Below, piece after piece: positions 19,695-26,634 of a stretch of 64,000 nucleotides of DNA (positions are counted from its first letter, which is position 1; each line of letters starts with the position of its first letter). A model generated the notes under the pieces. That model was not told the origin of the DNA. It did no database searches and worked only from the letters and a program-made list of their open reading frames with translations. A program made the translations under genes and the position numbers. The stretch comes from Sphingobium chlorophenolicum (GTDB lineage Bacteria > Pseudomonadota > Alphaproteobacteria > Sphingomonadales > Sphingomonadaceae), in assembly GCF_000722875.1 (NCBI RefSeq), contig NZ_JFHR01000006.1, positions 62,001-126,000 of the forward strand, in the 5' to 3' direction.

Positions 19695-19907
19695 ATGAAG
19701 AAGATCGCTGTTGTTTTCGCTTCGGCCGGCCTGATGGCCCTCGCCGCTTGCGGTGAGAAGCCGGCCAACGAGACCGCGAACGCTTCGAACGCTGTTGTTG
19801 AGAACGTTGTCGAGAACGCCGCTAACGCTGCTGACAACGCCGCGAACGCTGCCGACAACGCCGCGAACGCTGCGAACGTCGCTGGCAACGCCGCGAACGC
19901 CGAATAA
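19695..19907 (+). CDS. Small lipoprotein with Asn-Ala repeats
   Basis: 70 residues. An N-terminal lipoprotein signal peptide ends in the lipobox LAAC (Cys19). The mature part is low complexity, built from repeats of the type NAANAAD/NAANVAG after NETANASNAVVENVVEN, likely a long helix. It resembles entericidin/small Ala-rich lipoproteins in layout but I do not recognise a specific family. The upstream frame to 19560 is ignored because the signal peptide must be N-terminal. A strong terminator follows 26 bases after the stop, so it is a monocistronic gene. Confidence 0.8.
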   Translation: MKKIAVVFASAGLMALAACGEKPANETANASNAVVENVVENAANAADNAANAADNAANAANVAGNAANAE

Positions 19908-19933
19908 TCTTCGCTTCAGCGAGATTTTCGAAA

Positions 19934-19966
19934 GGGCGGATCGTCTTGTACGATCCGCCCTTTTTC
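19934..19966 (+). terminator. Intrinsic terminator after the Asn-Ala lipoprotein
   Basis: Ten-base perfect stem GGGCGGATCG / CGATCCGCCC with a 7-base loop followed by TTTTT. Confidence 0.92.
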
Positions 19967-20000
19967 TATGCGGCGAACGGCGAAAGGCACAAAAGCAAGA

Positions 20001-20030
20001 TTGACGCGCCGGTTGCTTCACCGCTAAGGC
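20001..20030 (+). promoter_or_regulatory. Candidate promoter of tRNA-Pro
   Basis: TTGACG at 20001-20006 and TAAGGC at 20025-20030 with an 18-base spacer, 10 bases before the tRNA 5' end. Confidence 0.55.
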
Positions 20031-20040
20031 CCGCGAGCGC

Positions 20041-20117
<77 letters not shown>

Positions 20118-20185
20118 CCTTCTGGCGACCGTGAGATTTCACCCTTTTCGCAGAAATCCGACGCCTTGCGCGGCCGCGACGGATG

Positions 20186-20263
20186 TCAGCGGAACAGCAG
20201 CCACAAAATGATGATGATGGGAATGGGCACGCCCAGCAGCCACAGCAATATGCCTTTGCCCAT
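20186..20263 (-). CDS. 25-residue hydrophobic membrane peptide
   Basis: Predicted product MGKGILLWLLGVPIPIIIIL followed by WLLFR: a single short membrane segment with a central PIP break and a terminal arginine. The ATG at 20261-20263 is preceded by GGAAGAGG with a 9-base spacer, a good ribosome-binding site. An in-frame ATG at 20272 directly abuts that site and is less suitable. I recognise no function. Similar tiny GxxLWLLGxPIP peptides are, from memory, common as hypotheticals in sphingomonads; this needs a database search. Confidence 0.5.
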   Translation of the reverse strand: MGKGILLWLLGVPIPIIIILWLLFR

Positions 20264-20335
20264 CTGACCCATCCTCTTCCGTTTCGTTCCTCCTCCAACT
20301 GTCCAGGCCCGGCAGATGTTCCGCCACGCCCATCG

Positions 20336-20590
20336 GGCCGCGTGGACCAATTTGAAATGTCGGGGAATGGCCAATTGCGGACACAATTCCTCCCTACGCG
20401 AAGCGTAGGGAGGGGGACCGTCGGCGCAGCCGATGGTGGAGGGGAAATGGCGTGACCTGCGTATCTTCCCCTCCACCACGCTTACGCGCGGTCCCCCTCC
20501 CCATCTCTCGATGGGGAGGAATAGGATAGGTCCGTTTTCCACCCAAAATCACCCGGTCCGGCGAGTCCTGAATTTGTCCACGCTGCCCAA
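20336..20590. repeat. Family A MITE-like repeat, copy 2 (full length)
   Basis: About 255 bases. Ends carry imperfect inverted repeats: GCGTGGACCAATTTG at the left and AATTTGTCCACGC at the right. The core (20385-20529) is the palindromic unit shared with the other copies, with CCTACGCGAAGCGTAGG, GGTGGAGGGGAAATGGCGTG and CCTCCCCATCTCTCGATGGGGAGG (ends only shown: CCATCTCTCGATGG). The full-length copy at 25554 is closely similar. No coding capacity. Confidence 0.85.
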
Positions 20591-20693
20591 CGAACGGCAG
20601 TTCCAAAAAGGACAAACGCCACCGCCGCCGGTTTTTCCGCGAACCGGCGGCGATGGCGCTTGGGACAGGGCGTCGCCGCCCCGCCGTCGCAAC

Positions 20694-21965
20694 TCAGAAC
20701 GCGTAGTCGATCTGCGCCCAGAACTTCTTCGTATCGGCATCGCCGGTATAGCTGGCGATCCCCTTGCGCTGATAATCCGCATATTTGACGAGCGCGCTCA
20801 GATGCTTGTTCAGCTTGAGCGTCACCTGCGCATTATATTCGTCGCCATAATGGATAGACAGACGGTCGCTGCTGAAGCGGTGGAAGGTGAAGGACGCCAC
20901 CAGCGGCCCCGCCTTGCCGACCTTCGGCACGGTATAGGCGGCCCCGGCATAATAGTCCTGAATGCCCGTTCCCGGCGTCGTCAGGAACTTGTCCGCCCAG
21001 CCGTTGAACTTGTGCAGCGTGGCGAAGGGCGTCTGGAAGGCGAAACCGCCCGCGATCCCGGTCGCGCCTGCATCCGACCCCAGCAGTTCATAACCGCCCG
21101 TCAGCTTGAAGGCGGCAACATCCAGCGCGAGTTCCGCCGTGACGAAGTCCGCCGAATAGTCGACAGGATTGGTTGCATAGTCGCTCTGCCGCGCATAGCT
21201 GGCGAGGTAGCTGAGCTTCACCTTCTTCGTCAGCGGCCGCGAGCCCATGAAGCGCAGGCCATAGGTCTGGCTGCTGTTGCGCCGTAGCGCGGCCACCGCC
21301 TCATCCTCATCCACCAGATAGGCGAAGCCGGTCAGCGTCCCCAGCTTCGTCTTGTAGGAAATATTGGCGAAGATATTGTCGCCGTCGATCTGCGTCGGCC
21401 GGTTGGTCGAACCGAACTTGCCGCCGTCCACGCCCCAGATGGTGCGCGCCGAAATCGCATAGGTCAGGTCGACCTTCAGGTTCTTCACGCCCATATATTC
21501 GACGCGCACCGCATCGAATGTCTGCTCATTCTGCCGCCATGCAACCGAACCGACGAAACGCTGGTCGTCCAGGTTGATCCGCTGACGGCCCACGGTCACG
21601 ACCAGCGGCTTGGTGCGGTACTGGATCTGCACCCGGTTGGCCTCGACCGTCTCCGGATCGGCGACGATGGGATAGAGCGTCTTCCCATTGACGCCGCTAT
21701 TATAATCCTCGTCGATGGCCAGCGTGCCCTCGGCTTCCGCCAGGAAGGCCCAGGGCCCCTTCGAAATCTCGCCGCCAGCGCGCAACCGCATCGTCACGGA
21801 CTGGGCGTCGCGGCTGCTGCTGAGCGGCGCCGGACCGGCCTGATCGACCGTCTCGTAGCGCAGCCGCGCCTCGACGATCGGCTTGAACACGATATCCTGC
21901 GCCAGTGCCGGCGCCGCGATTGCGGTCAGGACCGACGCCGACAACAGAAATGAAACCTTACCCAT
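20694..21965 (-). CDS. Outer-membrane channel, alginate-export/porin-like beta-barrel
   Basis: 423 residues. A signal peptide (residues 1-22, cleaved after APALAQ) is followed by alternating beta-strand-like segments (VEARLRYETVD, VTMRLRAGGEI, RVQIQYRTKPLVVTVGRQRI) ending in the aromatic C-terminus QIDYAF typical of outer-membrane barrels. It resembles the alginate-export porin family. It is the last gene after nrtA-nrtB-nrtC on the same strand, 71 bases after the ATPase, so it probably lets nitrate or a related anion cross the outer membrane (inference from context). AAGGGGG stands five bases before the ATG. Confidence 0.85.
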   Translation of the reverse strand: MGKVSFLLSASVLTAIAAPALAQDIVFKPIVEARLRYETVDQAGPAPLSSSRDAQSVTMRLRAGGEISKGPWAFLAEAEGTLAIDEDYNSGVNGKTLYPIVADPETVEANRVQIQYRTKPLVVTVGRQRINLDDQRFVGSVAWRQNEQTFDAVRVEYMGVKNLKVDLTYAISARTIWGVDGGKFGSTNRPTQIDGDNIFANISYKTKLGTLTGFAYLVDEDEAVAALRRNSSQTYGLRFMGSRPLTKKVKLSYLASYARQSDYATNPVDYSADFVTAELALDVAAFKLTGGYELLGSDAGATGIAGGFAFQTPFATLHKFNGWADKFLTTPGTGIQDYYAGAAYTVPKVGKAGPLVASFTFHRFSSDRLSIHYGDEYNAQVTLKLNKHLSALVKYADYQRKGIASYTGDADTKKFWAQIDYAF

Positions 21966-22036
21966 AAATCCCCCTTCATTTGCTCCCGATGGCTTTTCTG
22001 GGCCTTTTCAGGGCATCCCCTCGTCTTTTCTGGATT

Positions 22037-22840
22037 TCAGGCGGCAAGCGTCGCCGGATTGCGGTAACGCTCGTGCAGGAAGTGGATGACGGCGGAGCGC
22101 GCCTCCGCATATTCAGGCGCGTCTATGGCCTCCAGCCGGTTGCGGGGCCGCGCCAGCGTCACGGCCCGGTCCTCGCCGATCCGCGCCGCCGGGCCGTTGG
22201 TCATCATGACGACCCGGTCGGCCAGCAGAACCGCCTCGTCGACGTCATGGGTGATCATCAGCACCGTGTTGTTGAGCCGCGCCTGCAAATCCATGACCAC
22301 ATCCTGCAACGCCGCCCGCGTCAGCGCGTCCAGCGCGCCGAACGGCTCATCCATCAGCAGGACGCGCGGGTTCATCGATATGGCGCGGGCGATGCCGACG
22401 CGCTGCTTCATGCCGCCGGACAGTTCGCCGGGGCGCTTGGCGGCGGCGTGGGCCATCTGGACCAGTTCCAGATTGTGCATGACCCAATCCTTGCGCTCGG
22501 CCTTGTTCTTGCCGCCCGCCGTCTTGTCGACCGCCAGCCGCACATTCTCCTCGACCGTCAGCCAGGGCAGCAGGCTATGGTCCTGAAAGACCACCGCCCG
22601 GTCAGGCCCCGGCGCGTCGACCACTTCCCCATCGAGGAAGATCGCCCCTCGCGTCGGCTTGACCAGCCCGGCCACGGCATTGAGCAGCGTCGACTTGCCG
22701 CAACCCGAATGGCCGATCAGCGCCACGAACTGGCCCTTCTCCACCTCCAGGTCGATCCCGTCGAGCGCGCAGAAGCGCCCCGCCTTGGTCGGGAATTCGA
22801 CGGTGATGCCCTCAAGCGCGAGATAGCTGCGCTGTTTCAT
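22037..22840 (-). CDS. nrtC: Nitrate ABC transporter ATP-binding protein
   Basis: 267 residues, a single ABC domain: Walker A GHSGCGKST, Q-loop (VVFQDHSLLPWLTV), signature LSGGMKQRVGIARA, Walker B VLLMDEPFGALD, and a following H-loop MITHDVDEAV. It belongs to the nitrate/sulfonate/taurine subfamily (NrtC/NrtD/SsuB). It lacks the extra substrate-binding domain of cyanobacterial NrtC, so NrtD is an equally fair name. It starts 18 bases after nrtB, with GGAGG eight bases before its ATG. Confidence 0.88.
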   Translation of the reverse strand: MKQRSYLALEGITVEFPTKAGRFCALDGIDLEVEKGQFVALIGHSGCGKSTLLNAVAGLVKPTRGAIFLDGEVVDAPGPDRAVVFQDHSLLPWLTVEENVRLAVDKTAGGKNKAERKDWVMHNLELVQMAHAAAKRPGELSGGMKQRVGIARAISMNPRVLLMDEPFGALDALTRAALQDVVMDLQARLNNTVLMITHDVDEAVLLADRVVMMTNGPAARIGEDRAVTLARPRNRLEAIDAPEYAEARSAVIHFLHERYRNPATLAA

Positions 22841-22858
22841 GAAAATGCCCTCCCCTGC

Positions 22859-23815
22859 TCAGCCTGCGCGGCCGATGATGCGGCCCGCAAAGGCGACGAT
22901 GCGGTCCAGCGCGAAGCCCACCATGCCGATCCAGATCAGCGCGACGATGGTGTCGGTCAGCAGCGAGCTGTTGTAGCTGTCCCAGATGAAGAAGCCGACG
23001 CCGGTGCCGCCCTGCACCATCTCGGCCGCCACGATGGCCAGCCAGCTCATGCCGACGCCGATGCGCAGGCCGGTGAACATGTGCGGCACGGTGGCGGGCA
23101 ACATGATCCGCACGAAATATTCGACCGGATTGAGCGCCAGCACCTTGGCGACGTTGCGATAGGCCGCCGGAATGGTCTGAACGCCCGCCGCCGTGTTCAA
23201 TATGACCGGCCAGATCGCGGTGATGAAGATCAGGAAGATGGCGGAAGGCTGCGCCTGCTGAAAGATGGCGAGGCTGATCGGCAGCCAGGCCAGCGGCGGC
23301 ACGGTGCGCAGCACCTGGAACAGCGGATCGAGCGCCCGGAAAGCGAAAACGCTCTGCCCGATCAATATGCCCAGCGCCACGCCGATCACCGCCGCGATGC
23401 TGTAGCCGATCAGTACGCGGCTCAGGCTGGTCAGCACATGCCCGGCAATGCCGACATCGCCGCCATCCTGAATGCTGAAATGGGTAAGGCCGATGTCCAC
23501 GCCCTTGAACGGATGCATGATGACGTCATGGCTCTGTTCCCAGACGGCAAGCGGGCTTGGGAAAGCCGCGCTCGGCGATCCGCAGAGCAATTGCCAGAAG
23601 GCCAGCAGCCCCGCGATCATCACCACGGTCGGCAGCGCGCTCGCCGCCATGGATCGGGCGATCCGCACCAGCGGATGCACGGGCGCGGCCACCGGCTCGA
23701 AACTGCGGCGGGCGATGGCCTCTTCGGGATAGGGCACGATAACCCCCAATTCGGTGGGCGTCCCGCCGGCCGAAGCCGACGGTCCACCATTTTTGCTGGG
23801 CGATGGCGACGCCAT
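22859..23815 (-). CDS. nrtB: Nitrate ABC transporter permease NrtB
   Basis: 318 residues from the preferred start. It has about six membrane helices and the inner-membrane binding-protein-transport motif (EAA loop) near the C-terminal half (AAYRNVAKVLALNPVEYFVR). It belongs to the NrtB/SsuC-type permeases. Three in-frame starts precede it (to 23929), but only the ATG at 23813-23815 has a textbook AAGGAG six bases upstream. The first 70 residues are hydrophilic and Pro/Ser-rich, as in other NrtB proteins. It works with the binding protein and ATPase either side. Confidence 0.9.
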   Translation of the reverse strand: MASPSPSKNGGPSASAGGTPTELGVIVPYPEEAIARRSFEPVAAPVHPLVRIARSMAASALPTVVMIAGLLAFWQLLCGSPSAAFPSPLAVWEQSHDVIMHPFKGVDIGLTHFSIQDGGDVGIAGHVLTSLSRVLIGYSIAAVIGVALGILIGQSVFAFRALDPLFQVLRTVPPLAWLPISLAIFQQAQPSAIFLIFITAIWPVILNTAAGVQTIPAAYRNVAKVLALNPVEYFVRIMLPATVPHMFTGLRIGVGMSWLAIVAAEMVQGGTGVGFFIWDSYNSSLLTDTIVALIWIGMVGFALDRIVAFAGRIIGRAG

Positions 23816-23846
23816 GCTGTTCTCCTTGCTCATCTGGCCTTGCTCA

Positions 23847-25127
23847 TCAGGCCCGCTTGATCGCCAGGCTGGCGAGATAGGCCTTGGGATTGGCGGGATC
23901 GAACGTCTTGCCGTCGAAGAATTTCTCAACGCCGCGGCTGTCGCTGGCCGGGCCCTTCCCGCCCAGCATCGCGGCGGCCTTGCGCCAGATGTCGGAGCGG
24001 TTGACCTTGGCGATGGTGCCCTTGGTGTCGAGCGTCATGGGCAGCTTGCCCCAACGCTGGTTCTCGGTCAGGAACCAGAGGTCATGGCTCTTGTAGGGGA
24101 AGGACGCATAGCCCGCGAAGAACTTCATCTTGAAGGCCGCGTTCGGGAATTTGCGCCCGTCGCCCATGTTGAAATTGCCCTGCAAGCGGTCGGCAATGTC
24201 GGTGATCGGGCATTTCAGATAGTCGCGTCCCGCAATCGTGCCCGCCAGCCGGGTGATATTGCCCGGATTGTCGGCCCAGCGCTGCGCCTCGATGATCGCG
24301 GCGGTGATCGCCTGCGCCGCCTTGGGATATTTCGCCACCCAGTCTGACCGCATGGCGAAGCTTTTTTCGGGATGGTTCATCCACATCTGGCCGGTCGAAA
24401 CGGCGGTGTAGCCAAGCTGCTGCGCGACCAACTGGTCGTTCCACGGCTCGCCCACGCAGAAGGCGTCCATCGTGTCGGCCTTCATGTTCGCCACCATCTG
24501 CGGCGGCGGCACGGTGATCAGTTCCACATCCTTGTCCGGGTCGATCCCACCGGCCGCCAGCCAGTAGCGCAGCCACAGGTCATGCGTGCCGCCGGGGAAG
24601 GTCATGGCCATGGTGATCTTCTTGCCCGCGCCCTTCCGCTGGGCGATCACGCCCTTCATCTTGCCCGCGTTCAGGTCCGCCTTGGCGCCCAGATATTCCT
24701 TCGAAACCGAGATCGCCTGGCCGTTGACGTTCAGACGGGCGAGGATGCTCATCGGCGTCGCCTTGCCGATGGCGCCCAGCGTCAGCAGATAGGGCATGGG
24801 CGTCAGGATATGCGCGCCGTCGATGCCGCCGCCCGCGCTGCCCAGCACCAGATTGTCGCGGGTCGCGCCCCAGCTTGCCTGCTTCGCCACCTGCACGTCG
24901 GGCATGCCATATTTGGCGAAGAAACCCAGTTCCTTGGCGATGATCAGCGGCGCCGCGTCGGTCAACGCGATGAAGCCCAGCTTCGCGCCCGTAACCTCCG
25001 GCCCGGAACCCGCCGCGAAAGCGCCCGAGGGAAAGGCCTGCTGCACCGCAGCGAACAGCGCCGCCGTGCCGGTCGTCTTGATCAATCCGCGCCGGCTGAC
25101 GCTGTCCGGATTATCCCCCTCTGCCAT
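23847..25127 (-). CDS. nrtA: Nitrate-binding protein NrtA (Tat-exported)
   Basis: 426 residues. The N-terminus MAEGDNPDSVSRRGLIKTTG carries the twin-arginine motif SRRGLIK, so export by the Tat system is likely. The mature protein matches the NrtA/CmpA family, with GFIALTDAAPLIIAKELGFF at the start of the domain and CVGEPWNDQLV further on. It captures nitrate (possibly nitrite) for NrtB/NrtC. The open frame extends to 25262, but the ATG at 25125-25127 has AAGGA eight bases upstream and begins the signal peptide. A 136-base gap separates it from the terminator in its leader. Confidence 0.92.
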   Translation of the reverse strand: MAEGDNPDSVSRRGLIKTTGTAALFAAVQQAFPSGAFAAGSGPEVTGAKLGFIALTDAAPLIIAKELGFFAKYGMPDVQVAKQASWGATRDNLVLGSAGGGIDGAHILTPMPYLLTLGAIGKATPMSILARLNVNGQAISVSKEYLGAKADLNAGKMKGVIAQRKGAGKKITMAMTFPGGTHDLWLRYWLAAGGIDPDKDVELITVPPPQMVANMKADTMDAFCVGEPWNDQLVAQQLGYTAVSTGQMWMNHPEKSFAMRSDWVAKYPKAAQAITAAIIEAQRWADNPGNITRLAGTIAGRDYLKCPITDIADRLQGNFNMGDGRKFPNAAFKMKFFAGYASFPYKSHDLWFLTENQRWGKLPMTLDTKGTIAKVNRSDIWRKAAAMLGGKGPASDSRGVEKFFDGKTFDPANPKAYLASLAIKRA

Positions 25128-25263
25128 TCCGAAAGTCCTTCCCTGATGATCGTCGCCGCTGCGCGAAAGGGCGCAACCGGCCATCGCCGGAAGCCAGTCC
25201 GGCGCTCGAAAGTTGATGTTGAAGGCCGCCCGGCGACATCCATGCCGCCAGCGGAAAACCAAT

Positions 25264-25310
25264 AAAAAAGCCGCCGGGACAAAGGTCTCTTTCAGACCTG
25301 TCCGGGCGGC
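25264..25310 (-). terminator. Leader terminator upstream of nrtA (attenuator)
   Basis: On the minus strand, GCCGCC..GGACA pairs with TGTCC.GGCGGC, with an inner AGGTCT/AGACCT stem, followed by TTTTTT. It lies 136 bases before the nrtA start, inside the operon leader, so transcription must be antiterminated for the operon to be expressed. Confidence 0.85.
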
Positions 25311-25403
25311 GTCATTGCCAAATCGGCTCTTTTACGAACCGGAGCCGAACCTTACCGTCATCGGCGGGTTCGACCAGAGCGTCGAAGCGCCCCTGCTTCG
25401 ACG
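25307..25403 (-). promoter_or_regulatory. ANTAR-type antiterminator hairpins P1 and P2 in nrtA leader
   Basis: P1 (25380-25403) is a perfect nine-base stem CGTCGAAGC/GCTTCGACG closing the hexaloop AGGGGC. P2 (25308-25319) is a short GGC/GCC stem closing the hexaloop AATGAC. Both loops have A at position 1 and G at position 4, the hallmark of ANTAR targets such as NasR/NasT leaders. The 3' arm of P2 is the first part of the terminator's 5' arm, so P2 and the terminator exclude each other. P2 is short and the P1-P2 linker is about 60 bases, which lowers certainty. Confidence 0.65.
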
Positions 25404-25447
25404 AAAGGGAAGCTGTCACCGATTCGCGCGAGTCGCAAGCAAAATTT

Positions 25448-25467
25448 TTGCGTTGCACAAAACGCAA
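25448..25467. promoter_or_regulatory. Inverted repeat upstream of the nrtA leader
   Basis: TTGCGTT-GCACAA-AACGCAA, a perfect 7+7 dyad 45 bases upstream of hairpin P1, in the expected promoter region of the nitrate operon. It could be an activator site. It does not closely match the enteric NtrC consensus, and I assign no regulator. Confidence 0.4.
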
Positions 25468-25553
25468 CTGCCTCCCATTTCGCGCACCCGTCGGAATGAA
25501 GGACGAACCTTACACGCCCACGCAAAATCCAGCGCGCAGTAGCGGCAGGCGAA

Positions 25554-25809
25554 GCCTAGGCCGCGTGGACAAATTCGGAATGTCGGGAGATGGCCAATGG
25601 CGGACACAATTCCTCCCTACGCGAAGCGTGGGGGACCGTCGGCGCAGCCGATGGTGGAGGGGAAATGGCGTGACCTGCGTATCTTCCCCTCCACCACGCT
25701 TACGCGCGGTCCCCCTCCCCATCTCTCGATGGGGAGGAATAGGATAGGTCCGTTTTCCACCCAAATCACTCAGTCCGGCGAGTCTTGAATTTGTCCACGC
25801 CGCCTAGGC
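25554..25809. repeat. Family A MITE-like repeat, copy 3 (full length, best ends)
   Basis: 256 bases bounded by 23-base inverted repeats with a single mismatch, running inward from GCCTAGGC through GCGTGGACAAATTC. The interior is nearly identical to the copy at 20336, including the TAGGATAGGTCCG flank. No transposase or other coding capacity. Confidence 0.85.
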
Positions 25810-25859
25810 TGCATCCACATTCAGCTATTTCGTACGATTGGCGCCAGCTTCATTCTAAT

Positions 25860-25888
25860 CGTCATGCTGAATTTGTTTCAGCATGACG
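25860..25888. repeat. Hairpin with 12-base perfect stem
   Basis: CGTCATGCTGAA - TTTGT - TTCAGCATGACG, just downstream of the GntR gene stop. There is no T tract; it may be a repeat remnant or a weak bidirectional terminator. Confidence 0.7.
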
Positions 25889-25895
25889 TCGCTCA

Positions 25896-26582
25896 CTAAC
25901 GCTCGTAGATCGTATTGAGCAATATATTGTTATGCCCCGACAGAACCTCCAGCGCGCGATCCTTGTCGCGCGAAAGGCAATATTGGGCGAGCTGGCCATG
26001 CTTCTCATAAGCGTCGCCTGCGTCCGCGTCCGACTTGAACATCAGCGAACGGTATCGGCGGGTCTGCTCATATAGATCGCGATAGATGGCAATCAGATGG
26101 TCCGAACCGCATGCCGCGATCAGCGCCAGGTGAAAGCGCCAGTGCACCCGTTCGAAAGTTTCGATCCGCGTTTCCAGATCGGCGGGCGGATTGTCGGTGA
26201 ACATCTTCAGCCTGTGCAGGCTGGCGACGACCTCCACCTCCCATTCCTCGGTGCCCCGCGCCATCGACAGGGTCAGCGCGCCCTGCTCCACGACGGTGCG
26301 CGCCGTCATGATGGATTCCAGATCCTCCGGACTGACCGGCACCACGCGAAACCCTCGCTGCCCGGCGAAGGTCACAAGGCCCCGCCCGGCCAGATTGGCC
26401 AGCGCTTCCCGGATCGGCGTCGGCCCCAGGCCGGTTCCTTCGGAAAGCGCCCGGATGTTGAGCCTGGCGCCCGGTGCGATGTCGCCGGAAAGGATCGCAT
26501 CCGACAACAGGCGCGCCGCCGCCTCCGTATGCGTGGCGAAGGCGGTTTCGGCGGGGTTGGTTTTCATTTGGTCGTTGGGCAT
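25896..26582 (-). CDS. GntR-family regulator, FCD (FadR/VanR) subgroup
   Basis: 228 residues. The N-terminal winged helix-turn-helix (about residues 15-80; ARLNIRALSEGTGLGPTPIREALANL in part, LSEGTGLGPTPIREAL) has the GntR TPIREAL recognition pattern. The C-terminal all-helical FCD domain contains the metal/ligand residues seen in FERVHWRFHLALIAACG and the H in GHNNIL. It is probably a ligand-responsive repressor of the adjacent catabolic cluster (inference). The start at 26582 is chosen because the longer frame to 26645 overlaps the upstream MFS gene; 26567 is also possible and no start has a clear ribosome-binding site. Confidence 0.88.
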   Translation of the reverse strand: MPNDQMKTNPAETAFATHTEAAARLLSDAILSGDIAPGARLNIRALSEGTGLGPTPIREALANLAGRGLVTFAGQRGFRVVPVSPEDLESIMTARTVVEQGALTLSMARGTEEWEVEVVASLHRLKMFTDNPPADLETRIETFERVHWRFHLALIAACGSDHLIAIYRDLYEQTRRYRSLMFKSDADAGDAYEKHGQLAQYCLSRDKDRALEVLSGHNNILLNTIYER

Positions 26583-26634
26583 GTCGGTTTCAGGATCGCA
26601 TGTGGTTGCAGGATGGGCAAGTCTTGCGGACCGC

